NCBI GenBank assembly: GCA_033439795.1
Contig: JAUTDP010000011.1
Location: 2,294,001-2,358,000, forward strand
Length of the DNA: 64,000 nt
Reading direction: 5' to 3'
From: Sordaria brevicollis
Taxonomy: Eukaryota > Ascomycota > Sordariomycetes > Sordariales > Sordariaceae
Under the pieces are notes generated by a model. It was not told the DNA's origin. It did not search any database and worked only from the letters and a program-made list of their open reading frames with translations. Of this stretch, positions 11,832-24,742 are shown one piece after another; the stretch's first letter is position 1, and each line of letters begins with the position of its first letter. The position numbers and the translations under genes were made by a program.

Positions 11832-14376
11832 CTAATGGCCTACGTTTGGTGCTGCTTCGCTTGGTTCGCACTGAGGGCATTTCCATTTTCGTTTCCGGGC
11901 GAGTTCGACTGCCTGTTGCTGGTTGGATACGCAGTGGCGGTGGTGGAGGCGGTGTTTGCAGTTCTGTTTCAGTCGTTGTTAGTAAGGTGAGTATGCGGGA
12001 AGGGGAGGATGGAAGAGGGGCCAAGAAGGAGGGATGGATGGAACAAACCTTGTTACAACAAATCATCATCTCCGGCTGCGAGACCACCTCTCCGCACTTT
12101 GCGCAACCACCGGCGGCGATCCTCTTCTTCTCAACTTCCGGCTGCTGCTCTTGTCCCTCAGCCTGCCCTCTCGCCTGCGCAGAGCCAGAGCCAGAGCCAG
12201 AAGCCGCAGCACTGGCCATCGCCTTCCTACTCTCATTCAACTCCCTCATCACCGCCAACACAGTCGCATCATCCACATACCCCCTCGCCAACAAAATCGC
12301 CATATGCTTCCCCATCTCCTCCGCCCTGTACTTTTTCTCCACAAGCCACCTCGCGTTAATCTTCACAAAGTTGCGGAACTCACGGGGCAGATACTGCTCC
12401 GAGCACAGATGCTTCTGAAGGATGTAGGCGTCCCATTTCATCATGTACTCCTTTTCGTGGGGCTCGACGTCGGAAAACTCGCCTAGGGCGTCGGCGTGCT
12501 TGGTGATTAGCCAGCCTTCGTCTAAGGCAGGGTAGCGGACTTCGGAACCGGGTTTTAACTCGACTTTGGATAGGGGGTCGTAGAGGGGGCGGTTGATGTT
12601 TGTGGGGACGAAGACGGGTTTCTTCTTCTTCTGGGGGGGTTTGGTAGTGGCGGCAGCACGGCCGCGGGTCGATGTACCGGCGGAAGAGGATTTTTCTTTT
12701 TGTTGTTGCTGGGAAACCTTGGTTGGGCTTCGAGTGAGGCGAGGAGGAGCAGAAGGCTTTGATGAAGCCCGGACGGGTGAATCGGGCAATAGGCGGGATG
12801 TTACCCAGGAGTCGTCGCCGTTGACGTACTTGGTGAGGTCGAGCTGTTTGAGGGGAAGGCCGAGGTTGTATGGCTTGGGTGTATCCCATGGTGATGATGA
12901 TGATTTTGGTGGAAATTCGGGGAGTGAGCGAACTTCCACCACGTACATGCCCCTTTTCTGTTCAAAGTTGAACACGTAGTCGGGGTGACATGAAAAGTGA
13001 GCACGAAGCTGGCTGATGCGGTCGTGCTCGGCTCCGCATACCAGACAGCAGAGCTTCTTACACGAGACTTGAATCGGCTCCTCGTTTGGCCCGAGTGTAT
13101 CAGGCGGCAAGACGTAGGTGACGGTATGCTCGTCCAGGACAGGTTGTTCTTCGCCATCTCTTTGCCGTTTCCGTGGCGACCTCCCCAACTGTGTGTTCAA
13201 TAGTTGTCTCACGTTGTAGTTGATATCCGTCCTTTGACGCTTGGATCGGTTGGGTGTCAAATCACCTTCAACTAGTTCTCTGTGACGCTTAGATCTGGGC
13301 GTCAGGTTGCCCTCGACCATTTCTCCTCTGGCGTCAGTGGTATGTGTGCCGTTATCTTCCCAATGCGCCGCCTTCCCAGCCTCGATGCTGGTCATTGGGT
13401 CATGAAGTCGCCCGTTGATACCATTGGTACCGTTCACCGGCAATTCTGACAGGGGCTTCTTAGGAGCCCAAGGGTCAATTACTGTAATAGAGGGCATGAT
13501 CTCCTTGGGTTTCTGGTTCCCTGTTAGTTGGCTCGAGATGCCTGTTGACCAGCGCACATCGACATCTGCGAGGTAGTCCGTTGGAGTATCTCGACTCTGC
13601 TGCATCCTTGCTTTCAACTTGGCCGATTTCCTGTTGCGCATACGGAATATATCGGGAATATCGGCGGAAAGGGCCCATTGTCGCGGTGGTAGGGTACGGA
13701 CCGAGGGGTCTTCCTCGACCTGGGCCGGGAACAAGGTGCTGGGTGGCCAGCTCGGATCTCCGGCTGACTCAATTTCGATCTGAAGACTGTAGGAGTCGGC
13801 GAAACCAAAGGCGGGATCATCGCCATTCCGCTCCAAGTAGATCTTGTCCTCGGGAATGTTGAAAGCCTTGATGTCACACAGTCGAGCCATGTGTGTGGAA
13901 GCGGCGGTAGGGTTTTTGGAAATCCTGAGCCCGCATAACTTGCTGTCGGCGTGCAAGAGAACCTTTTCATCCCCGTTATGACCGTAGATGCTCAACTTGC
14001 AACGTGCTTGCATGCTCGCAATAGGGGCCCCGGTACCTTTTGAGCCGCCATTTTTAACGCGGGGCGAGTCTTTGTGGATGATTTTGAGGACGTCGATCCG
14101 CAAGCTGCGGGGGGTTTCGCCGTCAGGGTCTTCGTATAAGGGAAAGCTATCATTGCTGCTGAGGCGTCGACGTTTTGCTGGATGCCGACATGCGTCGTCG
14201 AAATCTTGATCGGATTGCTGATTGTGGTCGACAAACCTAACGTCAGACTCATGAGCGGGCACCCGAGATTGGGTGGAGGGCTTGTTGCCCATTCTATTTT
14301 CCCAGTAGTTGGTAGCACGAATCCAGGTCCGATGTAAGAAGGGGAGCTGGCGGTATCGCCGACACCTCGATGTCAT
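11832..14376 (-). CDS. suz12: Polycomb repressive complex 2 subunit SUZ12 (VEFS-box protein)
   Basis: Core subunit of PRC2, which methylates histone H3 lysine 27 in the nucleus. Exon 1 14376-12049 and exon 2 11963-11832 flank an 85-nt intron (donor GTTTGT, branch CTAAC, acceptor CAG), giving 819 aa. Visible parts: N-terminal LPFLHRTWIRATNYW; a bipartite basic patch (HPAKRRRLSS); a C2H2 finger near 440-465 (CCLVCGAEHDRISQLRAHF, then SCHPDYVF); the VEFS box about 595-715 (RPLYDPLSKVEL ... FVKINARWLVEKKYRAEEM); and a C-terminal PHD-like Cys/His cluster (CAKCGEVV ... MICCNK, then NCKHRLHHRHC ... WKCPQC) that only forms when the intron is removed, which supports the splice call. Start is the first ATG; the in-frame ATG at 14292 is an alternative. 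See the separate entry for the frame that continues past the stop. Confidence 0.93.
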
Positions 14377-17300
14377 AGCTATCAAGAAATGTTAGAGTCA
14401 TACAGTGTAGCATTTGGAAGTGTGAAGAACTTTTGAGTACATGATGTCGGTGATGGGGGATATGAGGGCTCTTTACAATAACCGCTGTGTATGTGTAAAC
14501 CATGAGTGCTGTATACCCTAAAGACAGCTCTGTCTTTCTGGATGTGACGACCGCGGCAGGTGATGAAAAGAGGGATTGGGAGAGGAAGGAAAGTGATGAT
14601 ATAAATAAGCGAGCATGGAAAAGGGAAATGAACTCTGAGAAGGCTTTGGGGCAATGTGGATGAGAGGTGAGCTCAAGGTTGATGTTTCAACGTAGCGGCA
14701 AAGACTGGCGATGAAAGCTAGGCAGTCGCCATGGCAACCTTGACAATGGCCTTTTGGGCATATTGTGAAGCTGAAGGCGTGATGCCAACCGAACCTTGTG
14801 TCAAAACATAAGGAAGCCTCTATGCATTGAAAAGGGGGCCGGATTTCAACGCGTTCAACAACGGCGCCAACTTTGTTGCTCTTGAACTGCCTATATAAAC
14901 GCAGCCAATAGCGCTGAACAAAGCCGGAACTTCTAAGTCTTATCACTAAGACCGTCGCATAGGATGAAATCCAAGCATGAAATCTCTGCTGCAATGTTTC
15001 CGTTGCATCAGGGCCAAAGACACATTGTGTGTCCAGAGAAAAGCCAAATTGTGTGTGAAAATGAGGGATAGGGATAGGGGAAAGGGGAGGATGGAAGAGG
15101 GAGAAAAAGAGACGCGTACCGTTACCAGAAACTGGCGCAGAAACATGAGAGGTGCCATGTTGGTCGCGATTCCTGTCACGTCTCACTCTGTGATGCACGG
15201 AGCCCATCTTGTGTGGTCGGCCCCAGTGAACCGTGGATCCGAAATGCCAATTGTGCACTGTGCCGAGAAGTTTAGCGCAAAGAAGCTGATAGCCGACTAT
15301 CAGATGCGCTGCGAGGATTGCGGTGAAGAACGGTGTTTCGCTAACACCCATGAGCAGGGAAGGGTCGCTGAAAATCGATTGGTGGGATTTGTCGCAACAA
15401 CACGGGCGCTTGCGCTTCCACTTTGGGCGACTGGTTTCGGATTCTGGTGATGAGAGTGACAGTCTGTTGATATCGACCTCAGCTGGCCGACAAAATGCGT
15501 AAGTGGATGTTGTGTGATGCGATAGAATGCGAAAAGAAGAATGAGCGACTGCGCAAGAGTGTCAGTTTTTTTTTTGCAGAGTGTTGCAAGGGAGAAGGGC
15601 GCACGTCAATTTAGTGGGTGCGGGGCAGAGGTAGAGGTACGCTACCGGGTCGCAAATTGATAACCAACAAAGTTGTGGAGGGAGGAGGAATTTGAGGTTG
15701 GCGATGATCGATGGAGGAAATCTGTGGTAGGAAAAAAAAAAAAAAAAACTCTTCCTAGCAAAGTCTTCCACCGTGTAAGCCGTCCTTGACGGGAGGGGAC
15801 CAAATCGAAATTGAAATGATAGGTGAATGATTGTTACGGTACCGAATGAGGCTGACGGAACACGCACGGCAGTAACAGGCAGATGACCCCCGGGCGTCAC
15901 TGCAGTCGATGTGGCAGGCACAATTGAATAGAGAAACCCGAGCAACAAGAACGGCAGGTGCGTCTCTTACGTGCATGTTACACTTTGCGCCTTCCCAACT
16001 TCATTCACTCTGGAAAATTTGTTTTCTCTTCAGTCTTCGTTTGGTGTTCCCTCTATCCTCTCCAACTGGATTCTTTCATCACATCCATCTTCCTCATCTC
16101 CGTCACAGTGGCTATTGAACGACATACATCTTATTCAAATCTCTTATTGTGGTACTTGACCAATCGCTCCTTGACATTGTTCCTCGCCATCCTTCATCCC
16201 ATCTAGCCAGACGTGGCTGATACTCCTCGGTGTGGCTGGACGACCAGTCGGTGGCTCGCGGCAAGTATTCATGGCTGTCACAACTGTCATGTTCGTCATC
16301 TTCCCTTATCGTACGTGAATGTCGTCAAGTCAGTGATTCAGAGCCTTTCTGGGAGGACAAGGACCTGGAAATGTGGTACATGTTCCTCATTCGTTGCCCC
16401 CTCAGCCTCTTTCTCATTAGTGGCTAACAACCGGGTGAGAACAGGTTGCTATTTTGACGGGCACACAAATACTTCATGTCAAGATCACTGAAAACTAGAA
16501 ACGAAATGTTATGCTAGTGACTATCGGAGCCGGTTCATCGGTTCAGCATGCTATCCAAGTGGTGCGCCAGGCGAAAGTCGTCCTGGAGCTCCCGGGGCCC
16601 AGGCCATAACCCTTACCAATAACATGATCACTCCGGAGCACAACTCTCAAGTCTGAAGCAATGAGATCAAGATAAAGTTTCTCTGATATCCTCGCGGTAA
16701 TGGAGAATATCACGCCTCAAGTTCGGTGGACTAACTGCTTCCTGCTTGCTTCCAAATTTGCGATATGACATTGACCTGTTGTCTTCTCAGCCAGCCTTGC
16801 CGTTGCTTTGCCTCCCCTCATCTACCCTCTTGGACACATACCTCTATCCAGATTGTCAGGAACATAGCTGGCAAAATCGGAATGTCCCTCAGGTGGTGGC
16901 GCCTGTCCGGATGTATCTGGAATACGCAGGCTGCATCAGTTATTTCCAGTGTCAGAGAGTTTGCACTAGTAACCGAGTGGTGATGCATGATGGTCAAAAT
17001 GTCAAAGCAAGTTCTGGTGCCAGAGGATGAAGCAATAACGAAGAATGGCAAAGAGGAGATACTTCCTGACAGTTACCGTCGTTCAGGCTGTCGTTCCAAT
17101 GGCGGAGATCCGTGGAGAGATCAATCTGTCTGTAGTACAGACCAGACATCCAATCATCCATCGACCATTAACAACCCAACAAAGACGGCAATGAAAACAA
17201 AGTTGGAACATCAAAGCGAAACACAACACATGAGAGTCAGCCAAGTCACGGCATGTTTATTCCTTGTTGTCTGTCGCATACTTCTTGCTGTGGTCCTTCG

Positions 17301-17560
17301 TTACCCAGCCCATCGTCCACCCAACTCCAAGCAACCATGCCCTCTTTTAAAGCACCAAATTTCGCAAAAAGACCCCAGTACATCTCATGAGCTGGAACAG
17401 CAGCAAAGAGTAAAGAACAATAAAAAGCCCCAACTCCATGCTCAAACACCACCCAGATCCTTCAACGCACCATATCAACATGAATTACCATCCTCCTCCA
17501 CGTCTTGGTGTCATTGGTAAGGTATCTGACCAGTGGCCGACCAGCTGTATGAGGGGATGG
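14377..17560. other. Long intergenic region
   Basis: Three kilobases without a supported gene. A 17-base A run is at 15732-15748. One 277-codon frame (15351-14518, minus) has no recognisable domain and is treated as chance. The right end is the 3' flank of the 17.6-kb gene. Confidence 0.45.
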
Positions 17561-18361
17561 TCAGATTTCGCCCTCATACTTGTAGCCGTCCTTGGTCTCC
17601 TCTATCCTCACCAACAGCATTCCATTAGCATGTCGTACTCTTTAGCCTCCCACCGGTTCATGGTGTATTTCGGCTCGCCGTCTTCTTCAATGACCAGAAG
17701 GTCGATATCGTCAGAGAAACAAGAAAAGTAGTCAGACTCACCATCATCGGCGGGCTCTGTTTTGGGTTTGACCTCAGTCTTGTCCTCAGTCTTGTCCTCA
17801 GATTTGACCTCAGGAGTAGGAGACTTCTTCTCCTTCTTCACAGGGCGCTTCTCCTCCTCCTCATCCGAGCTCTCAGGCTCGGCTTTGAAGGTGAAGGGCT
17901 TGGAGCCGCCCTCGCCGTCCTCCTTGTCGGAGTCCTCGTTGTAGTTAATGGCAGCGGCCCTCTTGCGCTTGGCGGTGCGAGGAGTCTTGGCAGGAGTGCC
18001 CTTGGGACCCTTGGGCGTGGCCGCGACAGGGCTGCTGACAGGCGGATCGTCGCTCAAAGAACCGTAGTTCTTGGGAGGCTGAATGTCGTGCGACTTCAGA
18101 AGGCGCTCGTAGCGTTTGGCGCTATTAGATAGCGGGCAAGTGTCAGTGTGGCTTGATCTTGGTGTGATTGGGTAGGCTGGAGGCGACAAAGTGAGAAAAA
18201 AGTGAGTGCTTGAGTTGAGTAACTTACGCGGCGGCCTTAGACACGATGCCGAGCTCCTCGGCAACATCGGTCCAATTGATCTTGCCATTGTTGGAGTGCT
18301 TGATGCAGGTCAAGAGGAAGTTCATCTGACCCTGAACGTCCTGGTTGGCTTTAGGAGGCAT
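17561..18361 (-). CDS. Small Myb/SANT-like domain protein with acidic/basic tail
   Basis: 184-aa nuclear-type protein. Exons: 18361-18228, 18121-17742 and 17601-17561. Introns are phase 2 (GTAAGT ... TAATAG) inside the domain and phase 1 (GTGAGT ... GCTAATG ... GGATAG) before a 13-codon last exon. The N-terminal helical domain reads MNFLLTCIKHSNNGKINWTD (residues 13-32), then VAEELGIVSKAAA and KRYERLLKSHD. It matches fungal Myb/SANT-like domains in which three helices carry W and RY residues. The tail is Lys/Pro/Thr-rich (AKTPRTAKRKRAAA), then Glu/Asp-rich, and ends YKYEGEI, similar to the end of the 42-kb gene. Without the last intron the frame would end in a Cys/Trp peptide; the spliced ending is preferred because of the clear branch site and the shared tail. 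Function unknown; DNA or chromatin binding is inferred. Confidence 0.8.
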
Positions 18362-21300
18362 TTTGACGGTTGGGTGAAATGAAGTCGGCGAGGGAGAACT
18401 GCTATCACGTCAGTGGACTGCTGGTCTGAGGACGACAATATCAAGTGACTGTCAAGTGACTGATGTGTGATGCCTGTTGATCGCAGGGCAATTGAGAGAC
18501 AGGAAGGTGAGGGGTGCGAATGGATGTGCAAGACGCGAGCAGATAGATGCTTGTCTTGGCAGCCAGGAACACTCGAAGGAAATGAACTCACTTTGGTCGA
18601 CAAATTTGTCAGAAAGGTCGCGTCTGCAAATTGCTTGTCGGCGAGTGCTTCGAAGCAAAATTATTGGGCAGGAGAGGTTGTGGTTGTTGAAAGGAAGAGG
18701 AGTGTCCGGGACGTCCTCAGACGGGGGATATTTATGGACGTCCAGGGACGGGCAAGGCCCCACTCGAGCGACAGCGTCTGTCTGCGCACCGTCCTTATTG
18801 TGGCAGGCGGCAGGACCGTCAAGACGTGTTTTCCGTCAGAGATCGCTGTCCTGGACGGCTGGGCATCAAACGAATTGTCCTACTGGACAGGCTGCAGCGG
18901 TGTCGGTGACTCAAAGGTTTCGTCCGGTTCTACTCATCGTCCACATAGCCCCACTCCATCCCGAGAACTTCACAGTTCAGTCCGTTTTCCCAAGGTTTTT
19001 CCAAGTGGGATGGCAAGCACACCAGAGGTGAATGGACGACAAGTGGGTGATGTCCAAACGGCCCGTCCCCAGCCCCTGAATAAGGCTGTCCCATCACATA
19101 CGCGCACAATAGCTTCCATGTCATTCACCGGGGCTTTCCTCTCAAGTTCTGGTCGAGATGATATTCGAACATGGCATGAAAACTTGCTCAAACTTCCAGG
19201 TCCTATTGTTGTTCGGCATTCACTATCTCATCCATTGTAGACCTATGGGAAAAGGTCCATGGAACGTGGACAAGTGGATAACGAAGCGGCAAGTGTCAAC
19301 TTCACTTGTCCAATGTCCAAGCTTCGATGTTCCTGGGCGTCGTTTGGATACTATAACTCCCCACTAAGGACATGCTTGGGCACGTGTTTGAGGTCTACCG
19401 ACGGGCAATGCCCGTCTGAAAACGGAGTGTCAGTTTGCGCCCGTTGGTAGGTCGCTGACTGGTAGACGGTACATGTTGGTGAGCGACTGAGACGTCGGCC
19501 TGCGAGTCTTACGCAAAAAAAAACCGTACATGATTTGTGGTGTAGCTGGCCTGGAAGTCCTCGAGGCTCAGTGGCCAACCGGCCATAGGCAATTGAGCCG
19601 AACTTGGGTCTAAACATGCCCTTTCAAACTGGGTATCTGCGTGTCGAGTGAAGCTTCAGGATATTCGGCCCGAGGGATGAGCTTCGGGGAGTGCATATTT
19701 CATTGCCACTGCTTCTGATGGACAAGTGGCTCCTGTCAAGGCGTCTCTGACTGTTGCCGCGGCTTCCTGGTCTATCACCAGGATACCGAAACGCTCCCGA
19801 TGTGAGTGACCGGGAAGTGTCCGCTTTGCCTCATGTACTCTTTTGCGACAAGAAACTTGGAAAGCTTATCTACAGTGAAGTTCTGCGTATAATTACTTTG
19901 TTTAACCATTGATTCATTGTCAGACTATATGTTTGGCCGCTGACTGGCAACGGAGGTACAAGACCTTGGTCCATCACTGCTTGCGCAATGCCGTTCATGT
20001 ACCTTCTTATTTGGAGAAGTCTCGGGGTATGGTTGAGCGTTCTTCCCTGCATTCCACTCCGTGCCTTTCATCCTGCTTTTGCCAACGAGCATCATTGTCC
20101 AACGCTGTCCATCTTTGTGTGTCCTGATGTTCATCTTTGTGATGGGCTTTCTTCTCCAGACACGGACACTACCGGCTTGGTGGCACAGCCAGTGCCCTAT
20201 GGGTGCCTTGAAGTTGATCCTGTACCGGCCGCCAAAACTGCCAATGTTAGCCCTGCCAGACTTTCTTTCTCAGCACAGCAGGCGACGGAAACTCAGCAGA
20301 AGTTCCTTCGCAACGACAATCTTCTTGATCACAGAAAGCGCCCGATCCCACAACGAAGCCTCAACTGGGTGGTATGGAACCCAACACCAACGAGCCTCAA
20401 TACAACCTTGAGCATCCACGAAGATCTACCGGAGAGAGATTACAAGCTACTGGACCAAGGTCGCTGACCGGGGTGGCCAGGGGCGCAAGCGAGGCTATAC
20501 GGGTGTGGGAGGGCCTACTTAGGTATGTGTTAAATATCCGCTTTTTGCTCAAGGAGCTTCGATATGGAGGGCCAACAAGCTTCACAACACCAACTTTCTC
20601 CAGTAGTCGTTGGCTCGTTGCTAGTAAGTCTGGTCAGACTTCTGTCTCTGTGGCTAATGCTGTGTCTATCCAGGCAGATACCAAGGTCCTATTCCCTCTA
20701 TACTCACAGTACACCTACATTCGAGTGCGATTTACCCAGTGGCGACACCGACTTTGCTACAGCACCGGCACCTGCGCTATCATCACAACTACTAGACCTC
20801 CATAGCTCGAGCCTCGAAGCCGCTGGGATTCCGATTGACGATTACCGTACTATACCAAGCTTGTCAACTACGTACGTCCACACGGCTACACAGACCAATA
20901 CTATACACTGCTCTCTCGAGAACTCTGGAAGCAAGCACGAGACACCTTGTCGGGGTATCTTCCATATGGGACAGGAGGAGAAATGGAGGGAATAACGTGA
21001 TCGAGCCTCTGGCCTATCTGTTTATGACTATACTCGCCAGTAGCCTTCACTTTGGTCTTCCGACACGCCTATAAGAGAGAACGACGCCGCATGGCCGATG
21101 GAGAACTTAGCACCGCGACCAAGTCCAGGGCATCTCTATCATTGAAGCCAGTGAAGGCGACATGCTTGGAGGTAATGGCCCAAGCTCCCATGCCCGGGAC
21201 GTACGTAGTCATGTCACTGATGCTGGGTTTACAGTGGGGTAGGTTGAAATGTTCGCTACCTATTCACAGCAACAATGTACACGGTGAAGTAGAGCAAGGT

Positions 21301-24300
21301 GTTTGTGGTTGGCCTTTGACAGCTTTGGAAGCAGAAGCGGTTCTCAGTTCTAATTCTTTGTTCTCCTCTTCCAGGTCCGACCCGTCGAGGTCCAGCTCCT
21401 TTAAATCCAACTCCTTGAACTCCAGCTGCTTCCTCTCGAGCCACTCAACAACCGCAACCTTAACCGAAACCTTGTCTCTGTCCCCTCATCTAGAGGTACT
21501 CCAACCAGCAGCACTACCAACAGACTTCCCCTTCTCACCTTCACTACCGCGAAGGCCAAATTCATCCTAACCTCCCTTAGATACATATAGTCACCATCAG
21601 CAAACGCCATAACGAGAGTCTGGGGCTATAGCCCGGTTAATTGCATGTCTCTATATGTATCACAACCACACGAGTGACTACCAACTTCAACTCACAGACT
21701 CTCTCTGGCATCACTTTCTAAGGAGCGACCGGTTCCAAGTCTAACCCCAGCTTCTTCAGATCATTTATGGAGCTACGACAAAACACCCAGTCACCCACAA
21801 CTATCTACCTACCACATCCCAGCTTTCCCAGCCTTTCCAGCTTTCCAGTACCACAGCCGGGCGAGGAAAGACTCTGTCTTATCCAATGAACAAAGGGAAG
21901 AAAACATAAATGTTGCTGGCAACACCTGCCAGGGATATATCATGGTCAGGGACACCCAAGACCCAGCAACAGCAGCACCCCAATAAGCCTCTAGGGTATA
22001 GTAGGCTGGGCGGCTTGGGTTGTCTGCACGTGGGCTAATGTAATGGCGACCGGCGGGGCCGTTAATGCTGTTCCGGTCGAGGGTCGTTGTTCTGTTATCA
22101 TCATATGGGTTGTAGTGCCAAGGCAGCAGAGGTCAGCGGCCCATGGATGGAGTTAGGCGTCGTCGCTGGTTGGGTTGTAGTGTAGTCCATCTTTTTGTTC
22201 GGACTTGGGAGTGGCTAGGTGTCGAGAGGTCGGGGTTAGCAGTTACTGGGAACCTACTTGTGCTACTGATTTGGTTCTTGAGGCTGGAGAGCTTCGCGGA
22301 GGGGGTTGGTGTTGGGCAGGGAAGTATCCAGGGATACCTCTGTAGGTCAAGACGGGAAGTTGCTGTCACGGAAGGAAGAGAAGAGGGGAGAAGGGCCGGG
22401 AGGAGCTTGGAAAGAAGGAAGAAAAGAGGAGAAGAAGAGGGGAACATTGAAGAACTTGAGGTGCAGCACGTGTGCGCCTGCAGTTGTTTCCTGCAGGTTC
22501 TGATCAATCTGATGCTGTTGTTCCTGTGGCTACGACCACCATAAGCAGTAGCAACGACAACAACACCGACAAAAACAACAAAAGGAACGACAATGAAGAA
22601 GACATAGAGTGCCCCTGGCGTTCGAAGAGGAAGGAGAAGCACGGAGAGAGAGACAGTTGCTTATTGCAGAATAGCTTTTCTACCTATCCAAAGTATCTCC
22701 GCTGCTCGTGAACTAAGTGACCTTGGAGCCTTCAGGACCTCAGTCTTCTTCGATTATGACCTGAAAGATCTTTCGAGGGCAATCTCCTTATACAAATTTA
22801 TTTCGATCTATACCTCTAGTAGACACTTCTGGACATCTTAATCAACTAGAAGATATAGAAGCAAAGAGACAAGCTGGGAGGGAAAGAGAAGGAGAGAAAG
22901 GCGAGAGAAGCGCTGTGACGAGACTACCTATGGGCAACTCTTGGGGCACTTAGGCTAGGTGGCTGGCATAGGTAGGCATCTTGCACCTTGTGATCCTCTG
23001 GCTGATCAGGACAACGTGTACCAGCCGCTGGCATAACATCACTATCCCCTGTAATGTCAAGGGGCAAACCTGAAGGGCAAGCCACTGGTTGACTTGGCCT
23101 ACTATACCTCTAGGTATTCGTTCCCTTGGTATGATATTGATCTGCATACAGATGATGCTTTTATGTATACCTTGAGACTTCCCCCCCCTCTTTTTCTCCT
23201 TCTTCTCCTTCTTCGCGAATAATCCCTGACACCACTCTCTATCAATAGTGTACATTGTGATGGTCCTTGTTAACTCAGTTCACTTCAACAGGCTCTACCT
23301 AGGTAGCCAAATAGTCTGGTCAGGTTGGCAAGTCCACTCCGCTTCGCCTCGCACGGTATGAGTTTGGTTAGGGAGAACCCGAGTTAGCTGGGAAGAATAG
23401 ACCTTTAGTGGGCATAGTGCAGACGTTGAAGGAGGACCCAAGCACGCCAGTAGTCCATTTCGCAACTCCCCATGTTCTATGTACCTCTAAACCTTAGTTC
23501 TCGAGTAATTTCCCCGAGTCGCTAGTGAAAACCAGCCGGCCGGGACTCAGGTTCTCCTGGTTTATAGAGGTTTCGGCGGCGAGCTCGGGTTGGTTCAGCG
23601 TGGTGGCTATAAAGGAGCCATATGGCTGCGACGTTCTGGTCGTGTCGTGTTGTACTGACTTGCGGGCTTGGTCATTACGCTGCGTGCGCTGGTGCTTGAT
23701 GGAGGAGAGTCGGCTGAATACTATTTCGCTAATATCTTCGATTGCTAGAGGTATCCGACAATATCCCGGGTTCGCGTATGCGCCTTGCAAAGAAGGCGAC
23801 CAAGACGGAAGGGGTGCTAAGAAGTCTTAAGGTCTCGCAAGGATGTGCATGACGCAGACCTCGTGGCTGCGGTTGCTTCCCTGGCAAAGACTGATGTTCT
23901 CCGGGCGTTGGGACTGACGATCCGGGTATGGAATGCCTGCCAGGTGCTGGCAAAGGAAGTGTTTCGCAACGAGTTTTGTCGTGACAATGACATGTTGGCT
24001 TGTGGTGTCTGTTGGTACCTTGAAAGAAGGCTTCTTTTGTCGGCGATCGCAGGAGACTGATGTCCTTGTCGCTGTCGTGTTCTTGAGCTCTGTGAATGGA
24101 AGTACCGGTTAGCATTGATCGCAGTGAAAACAACAAAAACCTGACCGATGTTAGTTGGACATTGGCTGTAAGTCGTTCGTTGTTGGTGTTGGTTGGTGTT
24201 GAAGTCGCAGACAGAGGAGAGAACGACCGCGGGGAGGTGCCCAGAACAAAAGAGTCCTGGGCAACTTCCTGTGGTGCTTGGGAACGTTTCACGTTAGCCG

Positions 24301-24620
24301 AAGCTGCACAACTACATGTATACTGCATATGACGGACCGGGAGTGCATATGCCCAGACAGCTAGAGGTATGTTAGATTAGTAAGGACATCTGTGTCGACC
24401 TCGCTAGAGATATGTGTGATTAAAAGTTATTAGAATTGGGCTTGGGACATCCGGCGGCTCAGACACGTATATCAGAGACACATCGGGACTCCGAATAAAA
24501 GCGGGCCTCCGGAGGACGCCAAAGAACTCCAGGCAACGGGCAGCCTTTACCTAGAGGTATTGTGCGGCGCTGCAAGATTTTGGGGGGAATTGGCTAGCCA
24601 CTATAAAAGGCAGAATGTTC
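18362..24620. other. Six-kilobase gene-poor region
   Basis: Starts with the promoter of the 17.6-kb gene. After that, many short overlapping frames on both strands have no recognisable protein. A purine-rich tract lies at about 22360-22450. The 9-mer CTAGAGGTA/TACCTCTAG recurs (21490, 22811, 23105, 23745, 24361, 24551). Composition is near genome average until the element at 24629. Confidence 0.45.
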
Positions 24621-24628
24621 ATGTGAAA
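24621..24628. repeat. Left 8-bp target site duplication
   Basis: ATGTGAAA immediately before the left inverted repeat, repeated exactly at 25389-25396 after the right one. Confidence 0.8.
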
Positions 24629-24742
24629 GGGAGACACTCGGGGGGCAGTGTCGTTTCACTCCGCGGGCAGTGTCACTGCCCGCGTAGTGTACCCTAATGT
24701 GAGAGCACTCTGGGGGCAGTGCCATACATATCCCTAACCCTG
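24629..24742 (+). repeat. Left terminal inverted repeat (114 bp)
   Basis: Contains three variants of CACTCnGnGGGCAGTG and a 23-nt palindrome (CGCGGGCAGTG, T, CACTGCCCGCG). Ends TCCCTAACCCTG. Confidence 0.9.

Noticed and set aside
14518..15351. 277-codon minus-strand frame upstream of SUZ12
   Set aside because: No domain, His/Ser/Phe-rich mixed composition, no splice or promoter context; probably chance.
20564..20805. Small ORF with a convincing intron (20624-20673, GTAAGT ... GCTAATG ... ATCCAG)
   Set aside because: Splicing gives only ~66 residues without recognisable content; could be a spliced non-coding RNA, but the sequence alone does not support a gene.
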